Source of the DNA: Fidelibacterota bacterium
GTDB taxonomy: Bacteria > Fidelibacterota > UBA8477 > JABMPR01
DNA length: 64,000 bases
Direction: 5' to 3'
NCBI GenBank assembly: GCA_018673925.1
Contig: JABHBL010000004.1
Location: 47,729-111,728 of the forward strand
Part shown: positions 30,610 to 40,813 of the stretch, piece after piece
Numbering within the stretch: position 1 is the stretch's first letter
Layout: each line of letters opens with the position of its first letter
Position numbers and translations under genes: made by a program
The notes under the pieces: model-generated
Told to the model about the DNA's origin: nothing
Database searches by the model: none
The model's input: the letters and a program-made list of their open reading frames with translations, nothing else

Positions 30610-31326
30610 ATGTATAGAAAAGTAGCCATCGTAACCGGAGCAAATAGGGGTTTAGGTCATGCCTTGACCAAAGCTTTGGCCGAAGATGATTATAAAGTTT
30701 TTATGGTAGGGCGCAACAAGATCGAAATTGACAACGCCTCTGCCAAACTACAAGAAGCCGGTCTGGATATTGAGGGTTTTGAGGCTGATGTGAGTAAAGC
30801 TCGTCATATCACTGCCCTTTCCTCTTATGTCTCATCACAGTTTGATCACCTGGATCTCCTCATCAACAATGCTGGTATTATTATTGAACCCGGTGGCCTG
30901 GATAGTCAGGTAACCTGCTTCACTATTAATCCTGAGCTTGTTGAAGAAGCCTTTTCCGTAAACACAGTAGGCGCCTTACGTTTAGTTCAGGCTTTTTATG
31001 ACCTGTTAAAAAAGGCACGACAACCACGTATAGTAAATGTCTCCAGTGGCATGGGTTCAATTGCCCATATGGAAGCTGGATGGCCAGCCTATCGCATGTC
31101 CAAAGCTGCGATGAATGCTCTCACAGTCATCTTAGCCAAGGAGCTTGTCGATACTCGGATTAAGGTCAACTCTGTTGATCCTGGCTGGGTGAGAACTGAT
31201 ATGGGTGGTCCCAATGCAGATCGTTCCATTGAGGAAGGAATCGAAGGTATTCTCTGGGCAGCCAAGCTTGCGCCAGATGGACCTACCGGTGGATTCTACA
31301 AGGATGGAAAACTTCTGGACTGGTAA
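30610..31326 (+). CDS. Short-chain dehydrogenase/reductase
   Basis: This 238-residue classical SDR has the cofactor motif TGANRGLGHAL (TGxxxGxG), DLLINNAGII (NNAG), the active-site Ser in IVNVSSGMGS, and the catalytic YRMSK (Tyr-xxx-Lys), followed by VNSVDPGWVRTDMGG. It is closest to carbonyl-reductase-like SDRs acting on small ketones or aldehydes with NADPH; the substrate is not determined. GAGGAG stands 15 bases before the ATG and a terminator follows the gene, so it is probably monocistronic. Confidence 0.9.
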   Translation: MYRKVAIVTGANRGLGHALTKALAEDDYKVFMVGRNKIEIDNASAKLQEAGLDIEGFEADVSKARHITALSSYVSSQFDHLDLLINNAGIIIEPGGLDSQVTCFTINPELVEEAFSVNTVGALRLVQAFYDLLKKARQPRIVNVSSGMGSIAHMEAGWPAYRMSKAAMNALTVILAKELVDTRIKVNSVDPGWVRTDMGGPNADRSIEEGIEGILWAAKLAPDGPTGGFYKDGKLLDW

Positions 31327-31347
31327 AAAGAATTTGCCATTAATATT

Positions 31348-31377
31348 AAAACCCCGTGTTGCTGCATGGGGTTTTTT
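31348..31377 (+). terminator. Intrinsic terminator after the SDR gene
   Basis: AAAACCCC (31348-31355) pairs with GGGGTTTT (31368-31375) across a 12-base loop that can extend the stem, followed by a T-run. Confidence 0.8.
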
Positions 31378-31475
31378 GTATAAACTATTGATCTGATGTA
31401 TTCACAACTTGAATTATGAAGGAAAATACCAATCGGGTTATATGCTTCATAAATGCAAACAGGAGAAACTGAAAT

Positions 31476-32462
31476 ATGTATCATGCTGCAGAGACACGAT
31501 ATGACAATATGAGTTATCAGAGATGCGGTGTGAGTGGTATCAAGCTACCCCGGATCTCCTTGGGTCTCTGGCACAATTTCGGGGAACCAGATGACTATGC
31601 CACTGCACAGTCCATGCTGAGAAGAGCCTTCGATCTGGGCATAACTCATTTTGATCTCGCCAATAACTATGGCCCACCATATGGTGCTGCTGAGACGACA
31701 TTTGGCAAATTGTTTAAGGAAGATTTTAGATCATATCGTGATGAACTCCTAATCTCGACCAAAGCCGGATGGGACATGTGGCCAGGTCCATACGGGGATC
31801 ATGGCAGCCGTAAATATTTGATCGCCAGTATTGATCAAAGTCTTCAACGTATGGGTCTGGACTATGTGGATATTTTCTACCATCATCGTCCTGATACCAG
31901 CACTCCACTTGAAGAATCAATGGGTGCTCTCGATCAGATAGTACGTAGTGGTAAAGCCCTGTATGTTGGAATATCTTCGTATAACCCTGAGCAAACCAGG
32001 CAAGCATCCAAAATTTTGAGAGAGTTAGGCACCCCATGTCTAATACATCAACCCAAATACAACATGTTCCATCGACAGCCGGAAAACGGTCTTTTTGACG
32101 AGCTTAAAAAGAATGGGGTAGGATCCATTGTTTTCTCTCCTCTGGCTCAAGGTGTCTTGACCGATCGCTATCTAGATGGTTTTCCTGAAGATTCAAGGGC
32201 GGTTCGTGATGGCCGCTATCTGAAGCCGGAGTTCATTAAAGATGCCCAATTGGAAAAGGTTCGAGCCTTGAAAAAAATCGCCAATGCCCGTGGTCAAAAT
32301 GTTGCACAGCTAGCCATCGCCTGGGTGTTGCGCAAGGACGAGGTTACCTCCGCTTTAATCGGGGCTTCAAAGGTTTCTCAGATAGAGGATGCAGTTAGTG
32401 CTCTTGGCAATTTGAATTTTGATGCAACTGAACAAAGTGAGATCGAGAACATCCTAGGATAA
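31476..32462 (+). CDS. Aldo/keto reductase, YghZ-like
   Basis: The 328-residue product closely follows E. coli YghZ (L-glyceraldehyde 3-phosphate reductase group): [26 protein letters not shown] (catalytic Asp and Tyr), [18 protein letters not shown] (catalytic Lys), [23 protein letters not shown] and [15 protein letters not shown] (NADPH site). Start at ATG 31476 gives the same N-terminal extension before MSYQRCG as YghZ, which supports it. Likely roles are detoxification of methylglyoxal-type aldehydes or glyceraldehyde 3-phosphate turnover. It appears to stand alone. Confidence 0.92.
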   Translation: MYHAAETRYDNMSYQRCGVSGIKLPRISLGLWHNFGEPDDYATAQSMLRRAFDLGITHFDLANNYGPPYGAAETTFGKLFKEDFRSYRDELLISTKAGWDMWPGPYGDHGSRKYLIASIDQSLQRMGLDYVDIFYHHRPDTSTPLEESMGALDQIVRSGKALYVGISSYNPEQTRQASKILRELGTPCLIHQPKYNMFHRQPENGLFDELKKNGVGSIVFSPLAQGVLTDRYLDGFPEDSRAVRDGRYLKPEFIKDAQLEKVRALKKIANARGQNVAQLAIAWVLRKDEVTSALIGASKVSQIEDAVSALGNLNFDATEQSEIENILG

Positions 32463-32602
32463 CCACGACTCTCTGGATCCAGGTAAACTGTCAGTCTGAT
32501 GCCGATCAAATGGTCAAAAACCGTGTTTTGTCACCAATCTTTCAGATTAGATTAAACGCTACTCACATTATCGCTATTGAGCTTGTACTAAGGAATAAAT
32601 CT

Positions 32603-33007
32603 ATGGAACGGAAAATAAGAGTCATTCTGGCAAAACCCGGTTTGGATGGCCATGACCGCGGGGCAAAAGTTCTGGCGAACTCATTTAGAGATGCCGGCAT
32701 GGAGGTCATCTACCTCGGTCTGAGACAAACTCCTGAAATGATTGTTGCTGCTGCAGTCCAGGAAGATGCCGACATCGTGGCCTTGAGCATTCTCTCGGGT
32801 GCTCATATGACCATCTTTCCTCGAGTGATGGAGTTGATGAAAGCTGAAGGTTTAACTGATGTTCTGCTTACGGGTGGTGGTATTATACCAGATTCTGATA
32901 TGGAAGAATTGCACGAACTGGGTGTAGGTCGTCTGTTTGGTCCAGGGGCCAGCCTCATGGAAATTAATGACTATATCAACAATTGGGTTCAGGAAAACCG
33001 TAAATGA
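32603..33007 (+). CDS. Cobalamin-binding subunit of methylmalonyl-CoA mutase type
   Basis: This 134-residue protein is the stand-alone B12-binding domain: [16 protein letters not shown] has the DxHxxG motif whose His replaces the lower ligand of cobalamin, with LSILSGAHM and [12 protein letters not shown] completing the family pattern. It resembles the small subunit of two-subunit acyl-CoA mutases. The large catalytic subunit is not in the window. The start is ATG 32603 with AAGGA upstream; the frame could extend to 32510 but without conservation. Its stop overlaps the carboxyltransferase start by ATGA, so the two are co-translated, linking mutase and methylmalonyl/propionyl-CoA chemistry. 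Confidence 0.92.
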   Translation: MERKIRVILAKPGLDGHDRGAKVLANSFRDAGMEVIYLGLRQTPEMIVAAAVQEDADIVALSILSGAHMTIFPRVMELMKAEGLTDVLLTGGGIIPDSDMEELHELGVGRLFGPGASLMEINDYINNWVQENRK

Positions 33008-34554
33008 ATCGTCGTGATCGCCTGGAACAACTAAACAAGCTAAAAGCTGAAGCTCTGCTTGGCGGTGGGCAGGATCGTCTTGATGCCCAGCATGCCAAAC
33101 AAAAATTATCCGCCAGGGAAAGACTCGACTTGCTCCTGGATCCAGGTTCATTCGAAGAAATGGGTATGCTGGTAACCCACCGATCCACCAATTTCGGTCT
33201 TGAAAAACAAAAATTTCTGGGGGATGGTGTCGTAACTGGTCATGGTACTATCGATGGTCGAACCGTTTTTGTCTTTAGCCAGGATTTTACGGTAATGGGT
33301 GGCTCACTCTCAGAGGCATACGCCGAAAAAATTGTCAAAGTTATGGATTTGGCCGCCAAGGTTGGCGCGCCGGTTATCGGTTTGAACGACAGTGGGGGGG
33401 CACGAATTCAGGAAGGCGTGGTTAGCCTGGCAGGCTATGCGGACATCTTCCTGAGAAATACACTCATGAGTGGTGTGGTTCCGCAGATTTCAGCTATCCT
33501 GGGACCGTGCGCCGGTGGTGCCGTCTACTCTCCAGCTATCACAGATTTTATCTTTATGACCAAGGGAACCAGCTACATGTTTGTCACGGGTCCTGAAGTA
33601 GTGAAAACTGTTACCCACGAAGAGGTTACCAAAGAAGATCTGGGTGGCGCAACAGCCCATGGCTCCAAAAGTGGTGTCAGCCACTTCACCTGTAACAATG
33701 AAATTGAAGTCATCGAAGGTATTAAAAAATTACTAAGCTTTATCCCTCAGAATAATCTTGAGGATCCACCATCCATTCCCTGTGACGATCCGATTGACAG
33801 ATCTGATGAAGGGTTGGATACCATTGTCCCAGAGAATCCCAACAAACCTTATGACATGAAAGATGTCATACACAGTATCGTTGATAATGGTGAGTTCTAC
33901 GAGGTGCATGATGAATTTGCTATGAATATGGTGGTAGGATTTGGCCGTTTGAATGGAAAATCAGTTGGTGTGATTGCCAATCAACCTGCACATCTTGCAG
34001 GCGTCCTGGATATTGATTCTGCGGTCAAAGGCGCTCGATTTGTACGCTTTTGTGATGCCTTTAACATTCCCTTACTCACTTTTGAGGATGTCCCGGGATT
34101 TCTACCTGGAACCGATCAGGAATGGGGCGGTATTATCCGTCATGGAGCCAAACTTCTCTATGCTTTTGCTGAGGCAACGGTACCCAGGGTCACTGTCATT
34201 ACACGCAAAGCCTATGGTGGAGCTTATGATGTGATGAACTCCAAACATATTCGCGGAGACATCAATTTCGCCTGGCCATGTGCAGAGATTGCTGTCATGG
34301 GTGCCAAAGGGGCGACTGAAATCATTTTCAGGAAAGAAATTGCCAGGGCAGATGATCCAGGGGAAGTTCTGGAGCGCCTCACAAATGAGTTTTCTGAGCG
34401 ATTTGCCAATCCATATTCTGCAGCTGAACGTGGCTATGTGGACGAGGTCATAGAACCAAACGAAACACGTTTAAAAGTGATCAGGGCTTTTGAAATGCTT
34501 GAAAATAAAGTTGATTCAAACCCACAAAAAAAACACGGAAATATCCCGCTATAA
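33004..34554 (+). CDS. Acyl-CoA carboxyltransferase (propionyl-CoA carboxylase beta / methylmalonyl-CoA decarboxylase alpha)
   Basis: The 516-residue product is a biotin-dependent carboxyltransferase with [17 protein letters not shown], the N-terminal oxyanion region [44 protein letters not shown], and the C-terminal [11 protein letters not shown] and [10 protein letters not shown]. The ending KKHGNIPL is typical of the MmdA/PccB group. It moves carboxyl groups between biotin and propionyl-CoA/methylmalonyl-CoA. No biotin carboxylase or biotin-carrier gene is next to it, so carboxylase or sodium-pump decarboxylase use cannot be decided. Coupling to the B12 subunit points to the methylmalonyl-CoA route. 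Confidence 0.93.
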   Translation: MNRRDRLEQLNKLKAEALLGGGQDRLDAQHAKQKLSARERLDLLLDPGSFEEMGMLVTHRSTNFGLEKQKFLGDGVVTGHGTIDGRTVFVFSQDFTVMGGSLSEAYAEKIVKVMDLAAKVGAPVIGLNDSGGARIQEGVVSLAGYADIFLRNTLMSGVVPQISAILGPCAGGAVYSPAITDFIFMTKGTSYMFVTGPEVVKTVTHEEVTKEDLGGATAHGSKSGVSHFTCNNEIEVIEGIKKLLSFIPQNNLEDPPSIPCDDPIDRSDEGLDTIVPENPNKPYDMKDVIHSIVDNGEFYEVHDEFAMNMVVGFGRLNGKSVGVIANQPAHLAGVLDIDSAVKGARFVRFCDAFNIPLLTFEDVPGFLPGTDQEWGGIIRHGAKLLYAFAEATVPRVTVITRKAYGGAYDVMNSKHIRGDINFAWPCAEIAVMGAKGATEIIFRKEIARADDPGEVLERLTNEFSERFANPYSAAERGYVDEVIEPNETRLKVIRAFEMLENKVDSNPQKKHGNIPL

Positions 34555-34574
34555 ATCAGGGAGAGGGGTTTCAA

Positions 34575-35651
34575 GTGGATAACAGAAATCGTGATGAGTT
34601 ATTGAAAAAGCAGGAAAGCCTGGAAGCATACTTGCTTAAGAATCCCCAGTCGACTCTATTCGCCTGGTATGCTAGACAGAATATGGAAGCCGGAGAACTG
34701 AATCGCGCTTTGAGTATATGTCTGCTTGGTATCCAGAATGTTGAGAGTCGAGGTGTTTTACATAAACTCATGGGTGAGATTTATCTGGCGAAGGGTGAAG
34801 TCACCAATTCCATGAAGCAGATGATTGAATGCATCTTGACCAAAGAACCTTTTCCAGGTGTGATTATTGAAGTGATCAAAAATTTGGGCGATACCATGGA
34901 ACCCCAGCAAGTCGCCTTCTTGATTTATTTGCTCAATAAAGCACTACCTGGTCATCCAGATGCCATCCAATTCTATAAAAAGTTTCCCAACTCCCGCAAT
35001 TATATTGTGCAACCGGGAGAATATAAATTTCTGGAAGAAATGGCCGTTGGTCTGGAACGCTCTGCGCTTGTAGAAGTGATGCCTCTTGATGAGGACGAGG
35101 AAAACCCCCTGGCCTTACCCGATTCAGTACCACCAGAGATGGAGTATGTCCAACAAGAACCCATGCAACCAACCCCAACTCCAACACCTCCTCAGCCTAC
35201 TCCGGAACCTGTAGCTCAACCAGTACCTCAACCGGTACCAGAGCCAACACCTCCCGCTGCAGCAGCCCCGGAAATTGTTGAGCCAGAACCCGAGCTAAAG
35301 ACTGAGCCACCTGTCCCAGAATACGAAATTCCTGATACCACACCTCCCCTGGAAGAGGTTATAAAGCAGGCGGAAACCATGACTGAAAATGTGGAACCCC
35401 CTGTACAACAGGCTCCACCTCCACCACCTCCCCAGGAAGCACCCCTGCCACCTAAAAAACCAGCGATTAAGCACAATATTAATCGCTCCATGGCGACTTT
35501 CACTCTGATGCAGATTTTTAAGGATCAAGGGATGTATGAAAATGCGTTGGAAGTCTTGTTGTTTCTCCGTGAGAAATCCAGTGATACCGAACGTATCGAC
35601 CAAGAGGAAAAAGACATTCGAGAACTCATGGCTCGAAACGGCAACAAATAA
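34575..35651 (+). CDS. TPR-like protein with long proline-rich linker
   Basis: The gene starts at GTG 34575 with GAGAGGGG upstream. Residues 1-150 form helical repeats of TPR type (YARQNMEAGELNRALSICLL, LMGEIYLAKGEVTNSMKQ). Residues about 175-300 are a low-complexity linker made of Pro, Glu, Gln, Thr and Val, with repeats such as QPVPQPVPEP. The last 55 residues form a second helical module (SMATFTLMQIFKDQGMYENA, LEVLLFLREK) resembling a half TPR domain. No signal peptide is seen, so it is probably cytoplasmic or associated with the inner membrane. The family is unknown to me. It precedes a glycosyltransferase gene by 17 bases. Confidence 0.75.
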   Translation: MDNRNRDELLKKQESLEAYLLKNPQSTLFAWYARQNMEAGELNRALSICLLGIQNVESRGVLHKLMGEIYLAKGEVTNSMKQMIECILTKEPFPGVIIEVIKNLGDTMEPQQVAFLIYLLNKALPGHPDAIQFYKKFPNSRNYIVQPGEYKFLEEMAVGLERSALVEVMPLDEDEENPLALPDSVPPEMEYVQQEPMQPTPTPTPPQPTPEPVAQPVPQPVPEPTPPAAAAPEIVEPEPELKTEPPVPEYEIPDTTPPLEEVIKQAETMTENVEPPVQQAPPPPPPQEAPLPPKKPAIKHNINRSMATFTLMQIFKDQGMYENALEVLLFLREKSSDTERIDQEEKDIRELMARNGNK

Positions 35652-35668
35652 GTCAACCTAGATAAGTA

Positions 35669-36613
35669 ATGCCTGAATCTCAACCGGGGGAAACCCTCGC
35701 GGATATGGAATTCCCGATTCAATTATCAATCCTCATTGTCACCTATAATTCCAGCTCGACAATTAGAGTCTGTCTTGAAAGTGTTTTTCAGGAGCTTCAA
35801 TCACTTAGAGGTGAAGTTATCGTTGTAGATAATAAATCTACAGATGATACCGTTTCAATTCTAGATGAGCTTTTGGCTCAGAACCCCACCCTCAAAGTTG
35901 AATTAAATCGAACAAATCGCGGTTTCGCCGTTGGGAATAACCAGGCTCTCGAAATGGCCGGGGGGCAACACATCCTGATTCTAAATCCGGACACTATTCT
36001 CCAGAAAGACGTTTTGAAAAACCTGCTGGTTGAGCTTGAGAAAGACTCAAAAACGGGTGTGGTTGCACCTCAACTACAATTTCCCGATGGGCGTATTCAG
36101 AAAACCTGCCGGCGGTTTCCAAAACATATGGATGTTATATACAATGTCTTCGGATTGTCTGTTCTTTTTCCGGAAAACCGTAAACTTAATGGCTGGAAGA
36201 TGGGTGATTTTGACCATAAAGCCCGTCGAAAGGTAGATCAACCTGCTGGCGCGGCCTTGCTGATCCGTGGTGATCTTTTAAGATCCCTGGGGGGATTTGA
36301 CGATAATTTCCCCATGTTCTTTAATGATGTAGACCTTTGTAAGCGCATTCGAGATGCTGGGTATGCCATCTGGTATTTACCAGAATATGCCATTCAACAC
36401 CTGGGAGGAGCCAGTGTCAAACAGGTGAAGCTGAAGATGACCATAAGCTCCCATGTTTCATTTTTTAGGTATTTTGAAAAACATTTCACCCGGATGTATC
36501 AACAGCCCTTCAACCTTATTGTAGGGGTGATGCTCTACCTCTCTCTAATACCTCGCCTGCTGGTTCTACTTCTTTTTAAGGGCCAGCGTTCTGCTTCCCG
36601 AGAAACCCTCTAG
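35669..36613 (+). CDS. Glycosyltransferase family 2 (rhamnosyltransferase-like)
   Basis: The 314-residue GT-A enzyme has ILIVTYNSSSTIRVCLESV at the nucleotide-sugar site, VIVVDNKSTDDTVS, NRGFAVGNNQALEM and the metal-binding region ILILNPDTIL (DxD-type), then GAALLIRGDLLRSLGGFDDN with the catalytic-base area FFNDVDLCKRIRDAGY. It is of the WbbL/rhamnosyltransferase type, with a C-terminal hydrophobic segment that would hold it at the membrane. It probably acts on a surface polysaccharide or glycolipid. ATG 35705 (MEFPIQL) is an alternative start. A HAD phosphatase gene follows closely. Confidence 0.88.
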   Translation: MPESQPGETLADMEFPIQLSILIVTYNSSSTIRVCLESVFQELQSLRGEVIVVDNKSTDDTVSILDELLAQNPTLKVELNRTNRGFAVGNNQALEMAGGQHILILNPDTILQKDVLKNLLVELEKDSKTGVVAPQLQFPDGRIQKTCRRFPKHMDVIYNVFGLSVLFPENRKLNGWKMGDFDHKARRKVDQPAGAALLIRGDLLRSLGGFDDNFPMFFNDVDLCKRIRDAGYAIWYLPEYAIQHLGGASVKQVKLKMTISSHVSFFRYFEKHFTRMYQQPFNLIVGVMLYLSLIPRLLVLLLFKGQRSASRETL

Positions 36614-36629
36614 AGCCGCAAGCCTGATC

Positions 36630-37262
36630 ATGAATCGCAACCCCAAAATAAAAGCTATCTTCTTTGATATTGGTGGCGTCTTGGTGAAGGTTGATTCCAG
36701 CGAGTCCATTCAAAAACTGTCCCATAAATTAGAAGTGAGCCCTGAAAAAATTCGCCAGGGGATGACCAGGGAATTGCTCTGTGAATATGAAAAGGGACAT
36801 ATGACTACCAACCAGTTTTATGAACTGCTATTCATCAACTATGGCAGTGAAAAGACCATGGAGATAGAAGTTTTCAAGTCATACTGGCTGGATACCCTTT
36901 TCCCTCATCCAGAGAGTGTGGACTTTCTTCAACGAGTGAATAAAGATTACCCTGTCTGGCTCTTGAGTAACACCAACGAATTTCATTATGATTTGCTCAT
37001 GCGGGATTTTCCCTTTATGAAATGGGTTGAAGGTGGGACCTACAGTTTTATGGTTGGTAGCATGAAGCCAGACCCACCGATTTATGAAGTGGCAATCAAA
37101 AAGAGTGGGTTTCGACCAGAGGAAATACTTTTTATTGATGATTTAGAGGCAAATGTTCAAGCAGCACATGACCAGGGCATCAATATTATCCACTATGTGG
37201 ATTACCCCCGCTTTGGTAAAGAATTGGGCCAACGCTTTCCAGAATTGGAGTATTTGTTATGA
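36630..37262 (+). CDS. HAD-IA family hydrolase
   Basis: The 210-residue product has HAD motif I FFDIGGVLVKVD (the second Asp of DxD is replaced by Gly, as in several GGV-type HADs of the YihX/epoxide-hydrolase N-terminal group), motif II LLSNTNEFHYDLL, the lysine of motif III in GSMKPDPPIY, and motif IV ILFIDDLEANVQAA. The missing second Asp means it may not be a standard phosphatase or may resemble alpha-D-glucose-1-phosphate phosphatase YihX. It ends four bases into the penicillin acylase gene, so the two are coupled. Confidence 0.87.
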   Translation: MNRNPKIKAIFFDIGGVLVKVDSSESIQKLSHKLEVSPEKIRQGMTRELLCEYEKGHMTTNQFYELLFINYGSEKTMEIEVFKSYWLDTLFPHPESVDFLQRVNKDYPVWLLSNTNEFHYDLLMRDFPFMKWVEGGTYSFMVGSMKPDPPIYEVAIKKSGFRPEEILFIDDLEANVQAAHDQGINIIHYVDYPRFGKELGQRFPELEYLL

Positions 37263-39685
37263 GACTTTTTAAAACAATCCTGGCCTTTATCGTCCTATTG
37301 ATTCTTTTCAATTTACTGAACAACAGCCAGGGCAGTATACCTCCACTGGGAAAATTTTTAAACCCCTTTGCAGGATTCTGGCAAAATGGTGAAAAGCTGG
37401 ACCAGATCGATGAAGTGCTTGATGTAAGAGGATTGAGGGATGAAGTACAAGTGGTTTGGGATGAACGTCATGTGCCTCATATTTTCGCTGAGAACACCTA
37501 CGATGTTTATTTTGCTCAAGGTTTTTTAACAGCCCGTCATCGTCTCTGGCAAATGGAGTTTCAAACCCATGTGGCAGCAGGCCGCGTTTCAGAAATCATC
37601 GGTGAGAAAGCCCTGGAATTTGATAGAATGCAGCGTCGTCGTGGTTTGTTAATGGCAGCTGAAACTACCATACAGCGTATGGATGAAGATCCTGAAACCC
37701 ATCTCATCCTACAGGCCTATGCCAATGGTGTCAATACCTGGATTGAGTCCCTCACACCAGCGACCCTGCCCATGGAATATAAGCTGCTAAACTATGAACC
37801 TGAGGTCTGGTCAACACTGAAAACAGCTTTGCTCCTGAAGTTTATGGCCTGGGATTTAACCGGACGCAATTCAGAAATGGATATGAGCATTATTCAGGCA
37901 ACTCTAGGAGAGGAATTCGTCAATACATTTTATCCAGAAAACACCCCTCACACCGATCCAGTGATTCCTGCCGCAAAACCCTGGCGTTTTGAGGCTATGG
38001 AACCGGATTCTATCCCGCCTGTATTTGTACCACAATTTGTCAAGGATCTCAGGAAGGGCGAGCCGGATGAGGATAATGGGAGTAATAACTGGGCAGTTTC
38101 AGGTGAGAAAACGGCCTCGGGATATCCCATGCTTGCCAATGACCCACATCTTGGGCTAAAGCTGCCATCCATCTGGTACGAAATCCAGTTGAAGACACCT
38201 GATATGAATGTGTATGGTGTTTCAATGCCCGGAGCTCCTGCAGTGATTGTCGGGTTCAATAAAGATGTTGCCTGGGGTGTGACCAATGCAGCCAGTGATG
38301 TCATGGACTGGTTCGAAATCGAATTCAAGGATGAATCATATTCTGAATATCTCTATATGGATGAATGGATAAAATCAGACCTGCGGGTTGAAGAAATTTT
38401 TATTCGTGATGGGGATACGGTTCTGGATAGCTTTGCAATCACTCGCTTCGGACCCCTGGTTTATTTTGGTGAAAACACTCTGGAAAATGGACATCCCACA
38501 GGCCTGGCCATGCGCTGGTCCGCTCATGATCCCTCCAATGAAATGGGGGCTGTCAGGAATATGAATCTGGCTACAGATCGGGAGACCTTTTATACTGCCA
38601 TCGAAGCCTTTGAGGCACCAGGACAGAATTTCGCCATGATCGCCAGAGATGGTGATATAGCCATCAGGCATAATGGTAAATACCCACTTCGCGGTCAGGA
38701 TCAGGGCAAATTTGTTCGGGCAGGTCGAGATACCATTTGGGAGTGGCAGGATTGGATTCCCTATGAACAACTTCCAGTGATTTCTAATCCCTGGAGAGGC
38801 TTTGTCAGCTCTGCCAACCAGAATCCAGTTGGAAAAAAATATCCCTATTACATGGGCTGGGATTATGATGACTATGAGCGGGGTTCACGTATCAATGATC
38901 GTCTTGGAGATTTGAAGAAAATAAAATTTGGGGATATGCAGGACCTGCATATGGATAATTTTAATAAACAGGCCGAGCGCATGTTGCCATTTCTACTCAA
39001 ACAAATTGATCTGGAAAACCTGTCTGGTGATATGGGAGCCATATTAAATGATCTCAACAGCTGGAATTATGTTTCTGACCCACATGAAAAAGCGGCCTGG
39101 GTCTATAAACAATGGTGGCTGCGTTTAGAAAAAGCGATCTGGGACGATGAATTAACTATTTTTGGTGAGATTAGAAAAATTCCCACCAGGTCGGTGACAG
39201 CCAGACTCCTGCTTAAAAAGCCAAAGCTGGTTTACTATGATGATATCAACACGCCAGAACAAGAAGGTCGATCCGATATCATCAATCGTGCCTTCAAACA
39301 AACCATTTCGGAACTGACGGAAGAGTTGGGGGCTTACGGTGAAGCCTGGGAACTGGGTCGGGCCAGGGGAACAGATATCAATCACTTACTCTCGGTAAAA
39401 GGCCTGGGGCGAACTGGTCTTTACACCGGTGGTGGCCAGGGAATTGTAAATGCCACCAAGAAAGACCACGGACCTTCCTGGCGCATGTTGGTGGAACTGG
39501 GTAATCGTCCCACAGCCAAAGGTATTTTCCCAGGAGGACAGTCTGGAAATCCTGGTTCACCATATTATGACAATGCTGTAAATAACTGGGTCGCAGGCAA
39601 ATACTACGACATACATTTTCTGGATTCCACAGATATAGACCTCAATTCAAAACTCTCATTGACTCGCTTAAGGAATTATCAATGA
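37259..39685 (+). CDS. Penicillin acylase family protein (Ntn hydrolase)
   Basis: The 808-residue precursor has an N-terminal membrane segment (TILAFIVLLILFNLL), an alpha-chain region (VQVVWDERHVPHIFAENTYD, YFAQGFLTARHRLWQMEF), a spacer, and the beta-chain nucleophile Ser275 in DNGSNNWAVSG, exposed by self-cleavage before that Ser. AMIARDGDIAIRHNGKYP and GGQGIVNATKKDHGPSWRM continue the fold. These enzymes hydrolyse amides; natural substrates include acyl-homoserine lactones and aromatic amides, so quorum quenching is possible but unproven. It should be periplasmic, anchored by its N-terminus, and is coupled to the genes on both sides. Confidence 0.9.
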   Translation: MRLFKTILAFIVLLILFNLLNNSQGSIPPLGKFLNPFAGFWQNGEKLDQIDEVLDVRGLRDEVQVVWDERHVPHIFAENTYDVYFAQGFLTARHRLWQMEFQTHVAAGRVSEIIGEKALEFDRMQRRRGLLMAAETTIQRMDEDPETHLILQAYANGVNTWIESLTPATLPMEYKLLNYEPEVWSTLKTALLLKFMAWDLTGRNSEMDMSIIQATLGEEFVNTFYPENTPHTDPVIPAAKPWRFEAMEPDSIPPVFVPQFVKDLRKGEPDEDNGSNNWAVSGEKTASGYPMLANDPHLGLKLPSIWYEIQLKTPDMNVYGVSMPGAPAVIVGFNKDVAWGVTNAASDVMDWFEIEFKDESYSEYLYMDEWIKSDLRVEEIFIRDGDTVLDSFAITRFGPLVYFGENTLENGHPTGLAMRWSAHDPSNEMGAVRNMNLATDRETFYTAIEAFEAPGQNFAMIARDGDIAIRHNGKYPLRGQDQGKFVRAGRDTIWEWQDWIPYEQLPVISNPWRGFVSSANQNPVGKKYPYYMGWDYDDYERGSRINDRLGDLKKIKFGDMQDLHMDNFNKQAERMLPFLLKQIDLENLSGDMGAILNDLNSWNYVSDPHEKAAWVYKQWWLRLEKAIWDDELTIFGEIRKIPTRSVTARLLLKKPKLVYYDDINTPEQEGRSDIINRAFKQTISELTEELGAYGEAWELGRARGTDINHLLSVKGLGRTGLYTGGGQGIVNATKKDHGPSWRMLVELGNRPTAKGIFPGGQSGNPGSPYYDNAVNNWVAGKYYDIHFLDSTDIDLNSKLSLTRLRNYQ

Positions 39686-40038
39686 TCAACATTTTAGTAC
39701 CCCTTGTAATTGTATTTATTCTACAACTCATCTTTTACTCCTGGTGGTGGATTATTCTGATTCCCCTGGTAATAGGATTCTTTGAAAAAGATTCAGCCTT
39801 AAAAGCTTCTGCCGGTACGGGACTGGGCGTTTTTCTGCTCTGGTTTGGAATGGCCATATACCAATGGAAGAGCGGTGGTGAAATCATCGTCACTCGTATT
39901 GCTGAAGTCATGGGTATCGGATCAGGTTTTGTGCTGGCCCTGGTAACGGGTCTGGTTGGCTTTCTGGTTGCCCTGGTGGCAGGCTATGCTGGTTATTCAC
40001 TGAGAAAAGTTCTGATCAAGGAATACCAGATATCGTGA
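39682..40038 (+). CDS. Small integral membrane protein, unknown
   Basis: The 118-residue product has four hydrophobic helices (about 2-17, 20-33, 41-58 and 72-102) with short loops; the last helix pair is rich in Gly, Ala and Val (GSGFVLALVTGLVGFLVALV). I recognise no family motif. The start shares ATGA with the penicillin acylase stop, and the stop shares GTGA with the following RNA methyltransferase start, so it belongs to the same operon. Confidence 0.75.
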   Translation: MINILVPLVIVFILQLIFYSWWWIILIPLVIGFFEKDSALKASAGTGLGVFLLWFGMAIYQWKSGGEIIVTRIAEVMGIGSGFVLALVTGLVGFLVALVAGYAGYSLRKVLIKEYQIS

Positions 40039-40613
40039 TTAAAAAACCCAAGGCCCCTCTCATTTATGAGGAACCCCTGAGAACCATCCCGCACAATGTG
40101 TTCAGGGATAACAATCCCGATTACGATGAATTGGAGCGACGCCCTAGAATGCCAGTGGTAGCCATCTTGGATAATATCCGCAGCATGTTTAATGTGGGAT
40201 CTATGTTTCGGACAGCTGATGGTGCCTGGTTGGAAGAAATGATTATTAGTGGCTATACAGACTCACCTCCCCGGAAAGAAATAGCCAAAACGGCTCTGGG
40301 AGCTGAGTACTCTGTGCCCTGGAGAACCATTCCAGACCCAGCTGAAGCGATTCGCGCGTTGAAACAGCGGGGTTATACTGCCATAGCACTTGAGCATACC
40401 ACGAGGAGCCAGTCTTATACCAGTGTTGAATATGACTTTCCCCTGGTCTTTGTGGTGGGGAATGAAGGTGTTGGGGTTCAGGATGATCTCGTCAAGGAAT
40501 GTGATTTCGCTGTGGAACTACCTCAAAACGGTATGAAAAGTTCCATGAATGTTGCTGTGGCATTTGGAATCATGTTGTATGAACTACGACGCCAATGGGA
40601 TTTGAAAAAGTAA
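40035..40613 (+). CDS. SPOUT-family RNA methyltransferase (TrmH/SpoU-like)
   Basis: The 192-residue enzyme starts at GTG 40035. The three SPOUT motifs are present: LDNIRSMFNVGSMFRTADG (motif 1, catalytic Asn and Arg), LVFVVGNEGVGVQDDLV (motif 2, AdoMet-binding knot) and VELPQNGMKSSMNVAVAFGI (motif 3). Family members 2'-O-methylate tRNA or rRNA ribose. The target nucleotide cannot be inferred; the lack of an N-terminal RNA-binding extension argues against a TrmH or RlmB orthologue. The 200 bases after it hold a promoter but no gene. Confidence 0.9.
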   Translation: MIKKPKAPLIYEEPLRTIPHNVFRDNNPDYDELERRPRMPVVAILDNIRSMFNVGSMFRTADGAWLEEMIISGYTDSPPRKEIAKTALGAEYSVPWRTIPDPAEAIRALKQRGYTAIALEHTTRSQSYTSVEYDFPLVFVVGNEGVGVQDDLVKECDFAVELPQNGMKSSMNVAVAFGIMLYELRRQWDLKK

Positions 40614-40745
40614 CTCTGGGTGAGCTATGAAGCAAAGGACTCAATGGATCATCGCTGTTTTATATCAATAATTAGTACTGGCAATTCTTAAGGTGTAGCT
40701 TACTTTTTCACGAATTGACATGGCTCACAGGGGGTGAATCAAGCT

Positions 40746-40774
40746 TTGAACTGTGTTATACCGATCCATATATT
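40746..40774 (+). promoter_or_regulatory. Candidate promoter of the outer-membrane-type gene
   Basis: TTGAAC (40746-40751) and TATATT (40769-40774) are separated by 17 bases, about 40 bases before the ATG at 40814. This is the only good -35/-10 pair in the 40614-40813 gap. Confidence 0.45.
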
Positions 40775-40813
40775 AAATGATATTCAATTACAATAATATT
40801 CTGAGGAGGAATT

